DNA of 64,000 nt from Gammaproteobacteria bacterium (GTDB lineage: Bacteria; Pseudomonadota; Gammaproteobacteria; Pseudomonadales; Pseudohongiellaceae): assembly GCA_021773355.1 (NCBI GenBank), contig JAJFKE010000047.1:186001-250000 (forward strand), read 5' to 3'. The translations under genes were made by a program, and so were the position numbers. Position 1 is the stretch's first letter. Each line of letters begins with the position of its first letter. The notes below the pieces were generated by a model that saw only the letters and a list, made by a program, of their open reading frames with translations, had not been told where the DNA came from and did not search any database. Shown in pieces: positions 8,856-19,365 of the stretch.

Positions 8856-9572
8856 TTAATTCTGCTTGCTAAACAGACTGCGGCTATTGAGGGGCTTGCC
8901 GCCTAGATGAGCAGCCAGCGCTGATCTCAATAAGCGTTTGGCCGTCTTCGCTACCTCCTTATCACTTAGATCCAGCTCCCGCAGAGACACTATGTGTGCA
9001 CCGCTATAGACTCTACTACTGCTATGTTGCGCTTCATCAATCAATAATTCGAATCCGATATCTGGCATAAATCGGTATTGCCCATCTGCGGTTATTGCCT
9101 CATGCGTATGGCAATCCGATTCAAGATTGATGCCATAGCCCAGTTCCGTCAGCAGGCACAGTTCAAACTGTCGCAGCACCAGCTGCACATCACCACTCCC
9201 TTGAAGTGCAACCAGCGTATCCTGATAGGCAAGATACAGTTGCTTGTGCTCTACATGATTCAACAGCAGGCGCGTTAACAGTTCATTGATGTACATACCG
9301 CTGAACAGACGCTCCCCTTTTAGTAGAATTGCGCTGAGACTACTTTCTATTCCGGTGACTGTTTTCAATTCGCCACGCCCGGATAAAGAAACCAGAACCG
9401 GGTGGAATAACTGCAACAGAGAACGATATTTAGATTTTCCGCTACGCACGCCTTTGGCGACGGCTCGAACACGGCCGTAATCCATGGTAAAGAAATCAAC
9501 AAGCGAGCTGGTGTTTTGAAACGGTTGACTGTGCAACAAATAGGCTGGCTGAAGTGAGACTCTTGAATCCAT
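8856..9572 (-). CDS. recO: DNA repair protein RecO
   Basis: Helps load RecA onto SSB-coated single-stranded DNA in the RecFOR pathway. The N-terminal OB-fold region has LQPAYLLHSQPFQNTSSLVDFFT and VRAVAKGVRSGKSKYRS, as in gammaproteobacterial RecO. The helical C-terminal region includes GMYINELLTRLL and LTELGYGINL. No zinc-binding cysteine set is present, which is usual for this branch. 238 residues is normal. It follows era after a 20-base gap and is likely in the same operon. Confidence 0.95.
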   Translation of the reverse strand: MDSRVSLQPAYLLHSQPFQNTSSLVDFFTMDYGRVRAVAKGVRSGKSKYRSLLQLFHPVLVSLSGRGELKTVTGIESSLSAILLKGERLFSGMYINELLTRLLLNHVEHKQLYLAYQDTLVALQGSGDVQLVLRQFELCLLTELGYGINLESDCHTHEAITADGQYRFMPDIGFELLIDEAQHSSSRVYSGAHIVSLRELDLSDKEVAKTAKRLLRSALAAHLGGKPLNSRSLFSKQN

Positions 9573-9592
9573 AATTTACAGCCAGTTGAGAG

Positions 9593-10510
9593 CTAACGGT
9601 CCACATAGCCGAGGCTCTGCAGTGCCCTTTCGTCATCCGCCCAGCCCGACTTAACTTTTACCCATAGATTGAGCATGACTTTGCTCTGAAACGTGATTTC
9701 CATGTCCTCTCTGGCGGCCGTCCCTATTTGTTTTAGCCTGTCGCCGTCCTTTCCTATAATAATTCGTTTCTGGCCTCTATTATCGACCAAAATCAGACCA
9801 TGGATATGCAACACTGATTTAGCTTTTTCAAACTTCTCTATTTCAACGGTAATTTCGTAAGGCAGCTCATCACCTAGTTGTCTCGTTACTTTTTCTCGAA
9901 TCATTTCGGCAGCTAGAAATCTGGAACTACGGTCGGTAATTTGATCCTCGGGAAACAGGAATGGACCTTCTGGCAGAAGCGCTTTTACCAAGCTTTCAAT
10001 AGTTTCAAGATTATGGCCACCTAATGCAGAGACCGGGACTATTTCTGCAAAATCACGTTTCTTTGTCAGTTCGGCTATGTGTGGCAACAATTCTGTCTTG
10101 TCTTGTACTAAATCTATTTTGTTAATCACCAACAATACTGGCACTTTCGTATTAGCCAGTGCATCCAGTACGAATTGATCGGCTTCGTTCCATATAAAAC
10201 GCTCCACCACAAACAACACTACATCAACATCTTTAATCACGCTGAGCACAGTGTCATTCATTACTCGATTCAAAGCCTTATTGAAACGAGAATTCAAGCC
10301 CGGCGTGTCAACAAATATACATTGGCTATCAGCATCACTATTAATGCCGATGATTCTGTGTCTGGTGGTTTGCGGCTTACGCGAGGTAATACTGATTTTT
10401 TGTCGCAGCAAATGATTGAGCAAGGTTGACTTGCCTACATTCGGCCTGCCCACAATAGCGATATAACCACAGCGGCTAGGCGGACTGCTCTGCTGTGCAG
10501 AGTCACTCAT
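9593..10510 (-). CDS. era: GTPase Era
   Basis: Essential GTPase for 16S rRNA maturation and 30S assembly. G1 is [10 protein letters not shown]2 lies in TTRHRIIG, G3 is DTPGL and G4 is NKID. The C-terminal KH domain has [18 protein letters not shown]. Length is 305 residues. The start ATG overlaps the rnc stop by one base (TAATG), so the two are translationally coupled. Confidence 0.97.
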   Translation of the reverse strand: MSDSAQQSSPPSRCGYIAIVGRPNVGKSTLLNHLLRQKISITSRKPQTTRHRIIGINSDADSQCIFVDTPGLNSRFNKALNRVMNDTVLSVIKDVDVVLFVVERFIWNEADQFVLDALANTKVPVLLVINKIDLVQDKTELLPHIAELTKKRDFAEIVPVSALGGHNLETIESLVKALLPEGPFLFPEDQITDRSSRFLAAEMIREKVTRQLGDELPYEITVEIEKFEKAKSVLHIHGLILVDNRGQKRIIIGKDGDRLKQIGTAAREDMEITFQSKVMLNLWVKVKSGWADDERALQSLGYVDR

Positions 10511-11199
10511 TATTGCTCTCCAATTGACTCTTCGATTGAGTCCAGCATTTTTTCTGCAGCTTGTTGCTCGGCAAGCCGCTTGCTGGAGCCGATGCCTACA
10601 GCTTTCTTCTGCAGAAATTCCAAGCTACAACTTACATGAAACACTTGTTCATGTGCGGCGCCAGACACCTCTACCACTTCATAATTGGGCAGGGCTCTTC
10701 CCTGCGCCTGCAATAATTCCTGTAGCCTGGTTTTGCAGTCTTTTTGCTTGGCGCTGCCCTCCTCGGTAGATAAGTTACGCGCATTAATCGTTTTTACAAA
10801 CTGTTTGCATGCTTCTAAGCCACCATCTAAGTAAATCGCCGCGATGAGAGCCTCAACCGTGTCCGCCAGAATTGAATCTCGCTCCATGCCACCGCTTTTC
10901 AATTCCCCAGCTCCCAATTGCAAAAGCTCGCCAAGCTGCAGTTCTCTACCGATGGCTGCCAAAGACGCCTTGTTGACAAGGCTAGCCCGCATTCGACTCA
11001 ACTCTCCTTCACTGGCCTCAGGGTAAAGATCAAATAGTGCTTCTGCGATTATGAATCCCAACAGCGAATCGCCCAAGAATTCAAAGCGTTCATTGTGTGA
11101 TTTGCTGGCACTGCGATGCGTTAAAGCTTGTTGTGCCAGATCCAGGTTGGAAAATTGGTAGGCGAGAGATTGCTGAAGTTTTTCTAATTTCTTGACCAT
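10510..11199 (-). CDS. rnc: Ribonuclease III
   Basis: Double-strand-specific endoribonuclease for rRNA and mRNA processing. The signature [20 protein letters not shown] lies near residue 38-57 and holds the catalytic acidic residues; the second acidic site is in [15 protein letters not shown]. The C-terminal dsRNA-binding domain runs from about residue 155. It has 229 residues. The start ATG directly abuts the stop of the DUF4845 gene (TAAATG), and the stop overlaps era. Confidence 0.97.
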   Translation of the reverse strand: MVKKLEKLQQSLAYQFSNLDLAQQALTHRSASKSHNERFEFLGDSLLGFIIAEALFDLYPEASEGELSRMRASLVNKASLAAIGRELQLGELLQLGAGELKSGGMERDSILADTVEALIAAIYLDGGLEACKQFVKTINARNLSTEEGSAKQKDCKTRLQELLQAQGRALPNYEVVEVSGAAHEQVFHVSCSLEFLQKKAVGIGSSKRLAEQQAAEKMLDSIEESIGEQ

Positions 11200-11577
11200 T
11201 TATTGCAAAACGGTATCAAACTTCGCCACGACATCAAGGTTCGCAACTAATTCAACTCGCCGCTCATAGGCTATGGTGATAATAGGTTTATCATTTTCCT
11301 TGCGCAGGGTAATGTTTGAGAGATCAAAGTTTGTTACACTGTTAATACGCAGAGTGTTGGACACACGCTGCCGAATATCGGTAAGCGTCATATTAGCCGC
11401 CTCACCATTTTCGATTAGCTCCTCACAGACTCCTGTAATCAAGTTATGATCGACATACACCGGGACAACCTTCAAGCCGAAAGTTAGAAACGTGGCGATC
11501 AAAATGAAAACCATTAACATCCCAAACTTGGATACACCTTGTTGTCTGACCAGGTTTCTTGATTGTAGTTGCTTCAT
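11200..11577 (-). CDS. DUF4845 family membrane-anchored protein
   Basis: 125 residues. One transmembrane segment, about residues 19-37 (FGMLMVFILIATFLTFGLK), is followed by a mixed domain of about 85 residues that probably faces the periplasm. The family has no known biochemical function. Members typically sit between lepB and rnc, exactly as here. Direct abutment with rnc suggests coupled translation. A GGTGAG site precedes the ATG. Confidence 0.88.
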   Translation of the reverse strand: MKQLQSRNLVRQQGVSKFGMLMVFILIATFLTFGLKVVPVYVDHNLITGVCEELIENGEAANMTLTDIRQRVSNTLRINSVTNFDLSNITLRKENDKPIITIAYERRVELVANLDVVAKFDTVLQ

Positions 11578-11689
11578 GATCTCACCCGCAGGAAAGTTAG
11601 TGTTTCTGTTTATTTAAATCGGCTGCTAACAGGATTCGCTACCTTATGGAGTTATAGCCATTAAATCTGATACTGCTATCACAAATCTC

Positions 11690-12529
11690 TTACTTTATTC
11701 GCTGATTTCTCTCAAAAGTTGGCAAATTTAGTCCCGGATCCTTGTGCATCCACACGGCTATAGCCCTACCAACTATATCTTTCTCGGGCACCGTGCCCCA
11801 TTCACGACTGTCGCTGCTATTGTCACGGTTATCCCCCATCATAAAATAATGTCCATTTGGTATTATCCAAGTGGTGCGAGATCGTTGTCGGGCAATTCCA
11901 CTTATGTGTTGCGTGGCATGCTCTACGCCATTGATGGTCTCCAGATGCAGCGTTCCGGGCAAATCCCCAAGATTTGTATCTACCAGAATATCGTCAACAA
12001 ATTCTTCGCCTATTATTTCGCCATTAACGTATAGTCTCTTATCTTCATATCGAATTGTATCGCCCGGCAGCCCAATAACTCTCTTAATATAATACTTATT
12101 CTCATGAGGCGGGATGAAAACCATGACCTCGCCGCGATCAGGGTCATCCACATCCAAAATCTTGGTGCCTATAACCGGAAGTCGAATCCCATAGGCATAT
12201 TTGTTTACCAAAATAAAATCGCCCACTTCCAATGTTGGAATCATTGAACCGGTGGGAATCTGAAATGGCTCGACCAGAAACGAGCGCAGCATAAGGACAA
12301 TTAGTAGAACCGGAAAAAATGACTTGGCGTATTCAATCAGTAGCGGTTCCTGAGATAAACCAGCTATTGTTTGAGTAACTTGCTCTTCATTTTTCCCTTT
12401 CGCATGCGTGGATTCGTAGTTAAGCACTGCCTGCAAACGATGTTTCTTGATTAGCAAACTATCGAGCAACCACAGAAGCCCGCAAATGCTAACGAGAATT
12501 ACTAATACTAATGAAAAATCTATGTCCAT
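11690..12529 (-). CDS. lepB: Signal peptidase I
   Basis: Inner-membrane serine/lysine protease that cleaves Sec and Tat signal peptides. Two N-terminal transmembrane segments lie at about residues 5-25 and 68-85. The catalytic Ser is in PTGSMIPTLEVGD and the catalytic Lys in YYIKRVIGLPGD. The C-terminal signature MGDNRDNSSDSREWG is complete. Length is 279 residues. Follows lepA, as in most gammaproteobacteria. Confidence 0.97.
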   Translation of the reverse strand: MDIDFSLVLVILVSICGLLWLLDSLLIKKHRLQAVLNYESTHAKGKNEEQVTQTIAGLSQEPLLIEYAKSFFPVLLIVLMLRSFLVEPFQIPTGSMIPTLEVGDFILVNKYAYGIRLPVIGTKILDVDDPDRGEVMVFIPPHENKYYIKRVIGLPGDTIRYEDKRLYVNGEIIGEEFVDDILVDTNLGDLPGTLHLETINGVEHATQHISGIARQRSRTTWIIPNGHYFMMGDNRDNSSDSREWGTVPEKDIVGRAIAVWMHKDPGLNLPTFERNQRIK

Positions 12530-12580
12530 TGCTTATTTCTTGCCCAGTTGCATCACTGTGATTGAATACATGAAATCCGC

Positions 12581-14380
12581 TTAGCTATCTACTTTCAAAA
12601 CGGCCAGAAAAGCCTCCTGTGGAACTTCCACATTACCAACCCGCTTCATTCTTTTTTTACCGGCTTTTTGCTTTTCTAATAATTTCTTCTTTCGCGACAC
12701 ATCGCCGCCATAGCATTTTGCCGTTACATTCTTGCGCAGTGCCTTAACCGTTTGCCGCGCAATTATTTGGCCGCCAATTGCGGCCTGAATAGCTACATCG
12801 TACATCTGCCGCGGAATGAGCTCTCTCATCTTTTCCACTAGAGAACGTGCCTTGGAATGGGCATGATCTCGATACACAATTAGTGCCAGAGCATCTACTT
12901 TATCGCCGTTAATCAGAATATCTAAACGTACCAAATTGGATTTTTCGAAGCGCACAAAGTGATAATCGAGGGAAGCATAGCCACGGCTGGTAGATTTTAG
13001 TCGGTCGAAGAAATCCAGAACCACCTCATTCATGGGCAATTCGTAATTAAGTGACACTTGCTTACCGACAAATTGCATGTCTTTTTGAATACCGCGTTTT
13101 TCTACACATAGGGTAATCACATTGCCAAGATGTTCCTGCGGCACCAGAATATTCGCGAGAACGATGGGTTCACGCATCTCAGCGATTGACATCACCGGTG
13201 GTAGGCGCGAAGGGCTGTCCACCAGAAGCTGTTCACCATTTTCGAGTAACACTTCATAGATTACCGTTGGCGCCGTAGTAATCAGCGATAAATCGTATTC
13301 CCGCTCCAGGCGCTCCTGAATAATTTCCATGTGCAGCATGCCGAGAAAACCACAACGAAAACCAAAGCCCAAGGCATCGGAATTTTCAGGTTCATAATGC
13401 AGCGATGCGTCATTCAGGGTGAGCTTGGCAAGCGCATCGCGGAAATTCTCGAAATCATCAGAGGAAACCGGAAACAGCCCGGCGTAAACCTGGGGTTGAA
13501 TCTTGCGAAAACCCGCCAGGGCTTCCACAGTTGGGCTGCTTGCCAGGGTTATAGTATCTCCAACCGGCGCGCCCAGAATCTCTTTGATGCCAGCCACGAT
13601 AAAGCCCACTTCTCCCGCCGCCAATGCACCGGTTTCGGTTCGCTTTGGCGTGAAGACACCGACACTGTCTACCACGTGAGCCTTGCCTATTGTTTTGGCT
13701 ATAATCTTGTCACCCTTCTTCAGGGTTCCCTGCATCACCCGCACCAAAGATACTACGCCCAGGTAATTGTCGAACCAGGAATCTATGATTAAGGCCTGTA
13801 GATCTGCCGTTCTGTCACCAAGCGGAGGCGGAATCTTGTGGATAATCTGTTCCAGGATTTCATTTATGCCCAGGCCTGTCTTGGCGCTCGCACAGACGGC
13901 ATCTTGCGCATCGATACCAATAATTTCTTCTATCTCGGTGCGCACACGATCGGGCTCTGCCTGCGGTAGATCCATCTTATTCAGAACCGCAATGACCTCA
14001 AGCCCCTGCTCTATCGCGGTGTAGCAGGTGGCCACCGACTGCGCCTCCACACCCTGTCCAGCATCCACCACCAGCAGCGCGCCCTCACAGGCCGCCAAAG
14101 AGCGGGATACCTCATAGCTGAAATCAACATGGCCTGGAGTATCGATGAAATTTAACTGGTAGCGCTTACCGTCCAAGGCATCGTAGTGCAAGGTCACACT
14201 CTGTGCCTTAATGGTAATGCCTCTTTCCCGCTCAATGTCCAGACTGTCCAATATCTGTACATCCATCTCACGCTCAGTAAGGCCACCGCACATTTGGATG
14301 AAGCGATCGGCCAGGGTCGATTTGCCATGGTCAATATGGGCTATTATCGAAAAATTTCGAATATGGCTTAGGTCAGTCAC
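12581..14380 (-). CDS. lepA: Elongation factor 4 (LepA)
   Basis: Translational GTPase linked to 30S biogenesis and back-translocation. The GTP-binding motifs are [28 protein letters not shown] and NKMDLP. Domain II, the EF-G-like domains and the LepA-specific C-terminal domain ending [18 protein letters not shown] are all present. 599 residues is standard. The start is GTG at 14378-14380. lepB follows after 51 bases. Confidence 0.97.
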   Translation of the reverse strand: MTDLSHIRNFSIIAHIDHGKSTLADRFIQMCGGLTEREMDVQILDSLDIERERGITIKAQSVTLHYDALDGKRYQLNFIDTPGHVDFSYEVSRSLAACEGALLVVDAGQGVEAQSVATCYTAIEQGLEVIAVLNKMDLPQAEPDRVRTEIEEIIGIDAQDAVCASAKTGLGINEILEQIIHKIPPPLGDRTADLQALIIDSWFDNYLGVVSLVRVMQGTLKKGDKIIAKTIGKAHVVDSVGVFTPKRTETGALAAGEVGFIVAGIKEILGAPVGDTITLASSPTVEALAGFRKIQPQVYAGLFPVSSDDFENFRDALAKLTLNDASLHYEPENSDALGFGFRCGFLGMLHMEIIQERLEREYDLSLITTAPTVIYEVLLENGEQLLVDSPSRLPPVMSIAEMREPIVLANILVPQEHLGNVITLCVEKRGIQKDMQFVGKQVSLNYELPMNEVVLDFFDRLKSTSRGYASLDYHFVRFEKSNLVRLDILINGDKVDALALIVYRDHAHSKARSLVEKMRELIPRQMYDVAIQAAIGGQIIARQTVKALRKNVTAKCYGGDVSRKKKLLEKQKAGKKRMKRVGNVEVPQEAFLAVLKVDS

Positions 14381-14542
14381 GGGGTCTATGGGTCACTTGT
14401 GGGGAATTCAGACAGCTAGCAAACAAGCCGGCAAGTCTACAGCATATGAAGCCGGGTGTCAGGAAGTTTCAATAGCATAGCAGGCCCGAAATACCCAGAC
14501 CGCGCCGGTTACCGGCCCAATACCTGCTAGATTGGATATGGC

Positions 14543-15967
14543 TTATGGCTTGAGTTCAAGCGCCAACGTTGTGCCCTGTCCTTCGCGGAAGATTCGAATG
14601 GGAACAAAGCCGGACTCCGGCAAATTGCTGGCAATGCTGGCGAACCTGTCGGCGGAATCTATTTCCTGTCGATTCAAGGAAACGATGACATCTCCGACTC
14701 GCAAACCCGCTTCGCGCCCTGGCCCATCATCTAATTCAGCTATTTGAACGCCTGCCAGACCCGTCACTCGGCGTACATCTGCACTCAATTCACTCACCCG
14801 AAAGCCCAGGGGATTATTTCTCTCCCTAACGACTTCAGGCTCTGCCACTACCACGCTATTAGTTGGAGAGCTTCCCAGAACCACTGTTAGGTTCCGCATT
14901 TCACCTTCACGGTAAACTCGAATGTCCGCTTCGGTACCGGGTCGATATTGGCCCACATAAAACGGCAGGTCAGTAAAATGTTCAATCTCATGGCCATTGA
15001 ATTCGAGAATGATATCTTCGATTGCTACGCCGCCATTCGCTGCCGGGCTGTCTATCTGTACATCATCGACAAAGGCGCCGCGCGGCCGCTCCATCCTGAA
15101 TATTTCGGCCAAGGCATAGTCTACCTCACGCATGCGTACTCCTAACAAACCACGTTCTACCGTTCCCGTATCACGCAATTGCTCCATTACGTTCATGGCT
15201 ACGTTGCTGGGAATAGAAAAAGAAATTCCATTCGAACCACCGGTACTGCTTAGAATCTGCGAATTTATACCTATGACTTCTCCGTCGAGGTTGAACAGTG
15301 GTCCACCGGAGTTACCCTGATTGATCGCCACATCGGTTTGGATGAATGACATATAGTTGTAGGTGGACCTGCCGGGCATAGATCGGCCCTTGGCACTAAC
15401 GATGCCAGCGGCGGCTGAAAACTCCAAGCCGAAAGGCGAACCGATGGCCAAGACCCAGTCCCCCACCCGCAATACGTCGGAATCACCAAACTCCACAAAC
15501 GGCAGATCGTTCGCATCAATCTTTAGCAAGGCGAGGTCTGACGCTTCGTCCAAACCAATGACTTTCGCATCGTACACACGACGATCATTTAGATTAACCT
15601 GAATTTCGTCCGCATCTGCTACCACATGATTATTAGTCATGACGTAACCGTCTTTTGATATCAGAAAACCCGAGCCCACGGCTCCTGTCTGTCTTTGTTC
15701 TGGCAAACCTTCAATATCCAGATCCGGCTCTTCTCCCGGATTTAGCCGGCGCAATAATTCTTCAATTTCTGCGTCACCTATGGAGCTGCGCGCAGCAACA
15801 CGTCGGATTGTTGATATCTCAACAATCGAAGGTGCATTTTTTTCCACCAGATCGGCAAAATTAGGCAGGGCATCTGCAGCTTGAGTAGGGGCGCTAAATG
15901 AAGGCAATAGAACCAGAATAACGGCAACCGCTAGAAATTTGAGGCTTGCTTCACTAATAATTCGCAT
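14543..15967 (-). CDS. mucD: Periplasmic serine protease, DegP/MucD family
   Basis: HtrA-type protease/chaperone for misfolded envelope proteins. A signal peptide is seen from the ATG at 15965-15967: a basic start, a hydrophobic stretch LAVAVILVLLPSF and an AQA cleavage motif. The catalytic triad is complete: His in TNNHVVADAD, Asp in EASDLALLKID, Ser in GNSGGPLF. Two PDZ domains follow (about residues 270-360 and 380-470). An upstream ATG at 16015 would put 16 residues before the signal peptide and is less likely. Placed after rpoE and its anti-sigma factor, as mucD is in Pseudomonas, but without mucB and mucC. Confidence 0.93.
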   Translation of the reverse strand: MRIISEASLKFLAVAVILVLLPSFSAPTQAADALPNFADLVEKNAPSIVEISTIRRVAARSSIGDAEIEELLRRLNPGEEPDLDIEGLPEQRQTGAVGSGFLISKDGYVMTNNHVVADADEIQVNLNDRRVYDAKVIGLDEASDLALLKIDANDLPFVEFGDSDVLRVGDWVLAIGSPFGLEFSAAAGIVSAKGRSMPGRSTYNYMSFIQTDVAINQGNSGGPLFNLDGEVIGINSQILSSTGGSNGISFSIPSNVAMNVMEQLRDTGTVERGLLGVRMREVDYALAEIFRMERPRGAFVDDVQIDSPAANGGVAIEDIILEFNGHEIEHFTDLPFYVGQYRPGTEADIRVYREGEMRNLTVVLGSSPTNSVVVAEPEVVRERNNPLGFRVSELSADVRRVTGLAGVQIAELDDGPGREAGLRVGDVIVSLNRQEIDSADRFASIASNLPESGFVPIRIFREGQGTTLALELKP

Positions 15968-16149
15968 AAAAGATTTCCGCGTCAATGAACTACATTCAGA
16001 CCCGCATGCAGTCATTGCCTATGCTGAATCGGTTCTGCTTTGAGAGCGTACTTTAGCACAGGGGCAGGGGGAGCGCACAAGCCGACAATTCCGGCTGTGC
16101 GATGACTAAGGCCTTGTAGATCAGAATCTTAGAGAGTTGGCTGGCGAGT

Positions 16150-16743
16150 CTAAGGTTTCGCTTGTAGTTCATTAACCAGACGGTATAGGGGAGAATCTTG
16201 AATATGCTCAATTCGCACCGGCTCTTCATCGTCGAGCGTAATACTGTCGATGTATTCTAGCACCCTGCCGCCATTAGCAAGAGTAAAGTCGCCGCTGGCT
16301 GCCTCTGTAAGTAATGAATTCTCGGCAGTGGAATCGGCGCTGACAGGATCGGTAAGATCGCTGGATTGATCGGCCAAAGTGGGAACGGCTGCTGAACCGG
16401 CCCCTCCATCTAAATTGATTTGTACGGTAAATAGGAACACTGCAGCCACCGATGCAGCGATAGCCATTTTTGCCAGTCCCTGCTGCCATGCTGGCTGCGG
16501 AGATGCAGCTCTAGCAACCGATAGTGGAGCCTCCGCTGCAATTTGATCTGCAATTCTTTGGCTAAGGTTTGCACTGACAGGTACTGCCGATTCATGTAAT
16601 ACAGATTGAACCAAACTGTATCGCTCCCAAGTCTTGAGCAACGCCGGATCCTGCTCGCAGGATTTTAGCAAGCGACGTAACTCTAGATCATCTGCTTCAT
16701 TATCTAACAGGGCAGATAAAGACTCTTTATCGATCTGACTCAT
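16150..16743 (-). CDS. rseA: Anti-sigma-E factor, RseA/MucA family
   Basis: Inner-membrane protein that binds and holds the envelope-stress sigma factor until cut by site-1 and site-2 proteases. The N-terminal cytoplasmic domain has ESLSALLDNEADDLELRRLL and WERYSLVQSVLHES, typical of RseA. One transmembrane segment (MAIAASVAAVFLFTVQINL) lies near residue 95-113, followed by a periplasmic tail of about 80 residues. It has 197 residues. Lies 91 bases downstream of rpoE. The partner MucB/RseB, which normally protects the periplasmic tail, is not encoded next to it. Confidence 0.92.
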   Translation of the reverse strand: MSQIDKESLSALLDNEADDLELRRLLKSCEQDPALLKTWERYSLVQSVLHESAVPVSANLSQRIADQIAAEAPLSVARAASPQPAWQQGLAKMAIAASVAAVFLFTVQINLDGGAGSAAVPTLADQSSDLTDPVSADSTAENSLLTEAASGDFTLANGGRVLEYIDSITLDDEEPVRIEHIQDSPLYRLVNELQAKP

Positions 16744-16834
16744 TCAGCACCTCTGTGGTTCTTCTTTACTAACACTAACTTAAATAAATTTCTGCTCTAC
16801 TACCACAATTCCATCTACAACTAATTCAATTCCT

Positions 16835-17404
16835 TCAAAGCAATTCTTGAATCTTCTTGTCTATCGCTTCTCTTGCCCTAAAAATTCTCGATCGTACTGT
16901 GCCTACTGGACAATCCATGACTTCGGTAATGTCTTCGTAGCTCAGGCCTGAAAATTCACGCAGCGTAAAGGCTGTGCGCAAATCTTCCGGTAATTCTTCT
17001 ATCGCCTGCTCTATCGCCAGTTTTAACTTGGCGGTTATCAGCTTGCTTTCCGGGTTCTCGATCTCCCGTAAAATGCTCCCCACTTCACTCTGTTCAGCAT
17101 CTTCGATGTCGACATCGCTGGCCGGCGGTCTTCTGTTTCTAGAGACCAGATAATTCTTCGCCGTATTAACGGCTATACGATACAACCAAGTGTAGAAAGC
17201 ACTGTCACCGCGAAACAGAGGCAAGGCTCTGTAGGCTTTGATAAAGGCTTCCTGGCAAACATCTTCAGCTTCATGACTATCGTGGATAAAACGTCCTACA
17301 AGGGCCAATACTCTGTGCTGATAACGTAATACCAATAGGTTAAATGCGTGCTTATCCCCGCTCAAAACCCGGTCAACTAATTGTTGATCCGTATCATCCG
17401 ACAT
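16835..17404 (-). CDS. rpoE: RNA polymerase sigma-E factor (RpoE/AlgU)
   Basis: ECF sigma factor of the envelope stress response. Region 2 contains YQHRVLALVGRFIHDSHEAEDVCQEAFIKAYRAL, and region 4 contains TAFTLREFSGLSYEDITEVMDCPVGTVRSRIFRAREAI. It has 189 residues from the ATG at 17402-17404, which has GGAG nine bases upstream; a TTG nine bases earlier is a weaker choice. Divergent from nadB, as in Pseudomonas. A self-recognised promoter is suggested upstream. Confidence 0.97.
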   Translation of the reverse strand: MSDDTDQQLVDRVLSGDKHAFNLLVLRYQHRVLALVGRFIHDSHEAEDVCQEAFIKAYRALPLFRGDSAFYTWLYRIAVNTAKNYLVSRNRRPPASDVDIEDAEQSEVGSILREIENPESKLITAKLKLAIEQAIEELPEDLRTAFTLREFSGLSYEDITEVMDCPVGTVRSRIFRAREAIDKKIQELL

Positions 17405-17473
17405 CTGTTCCAACTCCGTTAATGCTGGGGTTTTTGTAGGACACCACTTGGAACAAATGCTTTCATTCTCTGT

Positions 17474-17501
17474 GATAGACAGCGATGGCGTGCAAAAGTT
17501 C
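17474..17501 (-). promoter_or_regulatory. Candidate sigma-E promoter of rpoE
   Basis: On the minus strand GAACTT (17501-17496) is followed by 16 bases and then TCTATC (17479-17474). This resembles the RpoE/AlgU consensus GAACTT, 16-17 bases, TCtgA, with a mismatch at the -10. It would start a leader of about 65 bases before rpoE. Autoregulation is known for this family; its use here is inferred. Confidence 0.5.
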
Positions 17502-17710
17502 TCAGAAACTATAAAATTATGACAGTTTTATTTTGTCCAGATGACACTTTAACGGGATTCTTCTAGGGAAATTCTATAATTCTGTGCAAGAATTCTTGAT
17601 CAAGCGCTAGTAGCCTGTATTGTTACCAGCAGTCATAATCGGCACAGCCATTCTAGAACTTAATTTAGAACCAAAAAAGTCAATTAAACCAATTAGTTGA
17701 CCTAGACTCT

Positions 17711-19357
17711 ATGAACCCCTCTGCTGTACAACAAAACTTCGTTTTCGATATTCTGATTATTGGCAGCGGTGCTGCAGGCCTCACTCTTGCTCTGAAAACA
17801 GCAGATTTCGCTAAGGTAGCAGTTCTCAGTAAAGGCGATCTCAATCAAGGTGCCACATTCTATGCCCAAGGCGGCATAGCCGCCGTACTCGATGAAACAG
17901 ATAGCGTGGAATCCCATGTTGCTGACACTCTTTCTGCCGGGGTCGGTCTCTGTCACGAGGATATGGTAGAGCATATCGTGACAGAGAGTGCCGATGCGGT
18001 GAAGTGGTTAGTTAGTCAGGGAGTACCATTTACTACCAAAGACCTGGGCGATACCAGGAAAACAGATTCTGTGAACGCCGACCTTAGCTCGCTGCACCTC
18101 ACTCAAGAAGGCGGTCACAGCCATCGCCGCATTATTCATGCCACTGATGCCACCGGCAAGGCAGTGTTTGAGACCCTTCAGCAGCGTGCACAGGCCCATC
18201 CTAACATCGAACTGCTAGCCGGATGTACCGCTGTAGATTTAGTGACACAGGAGCAGGAAGGCAGTTCAGGGTCCGTTTGTGTGGGTGTCTATGTGCTTAA
18301 TCAAGAATCCGCCTGCGTGGATCTGATAAAAAGTAAATTTGTGGCACTTGCAACCGGCGGTGCCAGTAAGGCCTATCTGTATACCACAAACCCAGATGGG
18401 GCCAGCGGGGATGGTATCGCCATGGCTTGGCGAGCTGGCTGCCGTGTAGCCAACATGGAATTTAATCAATTCCACCCTACTTGCCTGTTCCATCCTCATG
18501 CAAAGTCTTTTCTGATTACAGAGGCGCTTCGTGGTGAAGGTGCTACGCTGGAACTGCCTGACGGCAGCCGCTTTATGCCTAATTTTGATAGCCGCGAAGA
18601 ACTGGCTCCCAGAGACATCGTGGCGAGAGCCATTGACCATGAAATGAAACGTTTGGGCTGTGACTGCGTGTATCTGAATATTAGTCGTAAACCAGCCGAT
18701 TTCATACGCGAACACTTCCCAACCATCTATAGCCGCTGTCTGGAATTTGGCATCGATATTACCAGCGAACGCATCCCCGTGGTTCCGGCCGCGCACTATA
18801 CCTGCGGCGGCATCATGGTTAACAAGGTCGGCGAGACTGATATCAGTAACCTGTACGCCATTGGCGAGACCAGCTTTACCGGCTTACATGGAGCCAATCG
18901 CATGGCCAGCAATTCACTGCTGGAATGCTTTGTGGTCGCATTCGGTGCCGCAGCAGACATTCACAGCAAAATAGCCGTTACCTCCCACAGCCCCCATATC
19001 GAAGCTTGGGATGAAAGCCGCGTGACTATTTCAGACGATGAAGTACTGGTGTCTCACAATTGGGATGAACTGCGGCGCTGCATGTGGGATTTCGTCGGCA
19101 TAGTTAGAAACAATGAGAGATTGCAGCGCGCAGAACGGCGCATCAAAATTCTGCGGGAAGAAGTGCAGGACTACTACATCAAACATCGAGTCACCAAGGA
19201 CATGCTGGAGCTACGCAATCTGGTACTGGTGTCAGAGCTTATTATTGCTTGCGCACTGCAGCGCAAAGAGAGCAGAGGTTTGCATTTTACCCTCGACTAC
19301 CCCGACACGAATAACGAGGCTATGGACACCATCCTCCACCCTCGCTCAGCAGATTAG
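17711..19357 (+). CDS. nadB: L-aspartate oxidase
   Basis: FAD enzyme that oxidises aspartate to iminoaspartate, the first step of de novo NAD synthesis, working with NadA. The dinucleotide-binding motif is [21 protein letters not shown]-family segments [14 protein letters not shown] and [17 protein letters not shown] are present, with the active-site region HPTCL and the C-terminal [13 protein letters not shown]. It has 548 residues. Divergent from rpoE. Confidence 0.96.
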   Translation: MNPSAVQQNFVFDILIIGSGAAGLTLALKTADFAKVAVLSKGDLNQGATFYAQGGIAAVLDETDSVESHVADTLSAGVGLCHEDMVEHIVTESADAVKWLVSQGVPFTTKDLGDTRKTDSVNADLSSLHLTQEGGHSHRRIIHATDATGKAVFETLQQRAQAHPNIELLAGCTAVDLVTQEQEGSSGSVCVGVYVLNQESACVDLIKSKFVALATGGASKAYLYTTNPDGASGDGIAMAWRAGCRVANMEFNQFHPTCLFHPHAKSFLITEALRGEGATLELPDGSRFMPNFDSREELAPRDIVARAIDHEMKRLGCDCVYLNISRKPADFIREHFPTIYSRCLEFGIDITSERIPVVPAAHYTCGGIMVNKVGETDISNLYAIGETSFTGLHGANRMASNSLLECFVVAFGAAADIHSKIAVTSHSPHIEAWDESRVTISDDEVLVSHNWDELRRCMWDFVGIVRNNERLQRAERRIKILREEVQDYYIKHRVTKDMLELRNLVLVSELIIACALQRKESRGLHFTLDYPDTNNEAMDTILHPRSAD

Positions 19358-19365
19358 CCGCGCAC

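Noticed and set aside
17646-17680. GAACTT before nadB as a second sigma-E promoter
   Set aside because: The nearest TCAA is 18 bases away, too long for the known spacing, and nadB is not expected in the stress regulon.
18266-18796. 176-codon minus-strand open frame inside nadB
   Set aside because: Lies wholly antisense to a well-supported gene and shows no motif.
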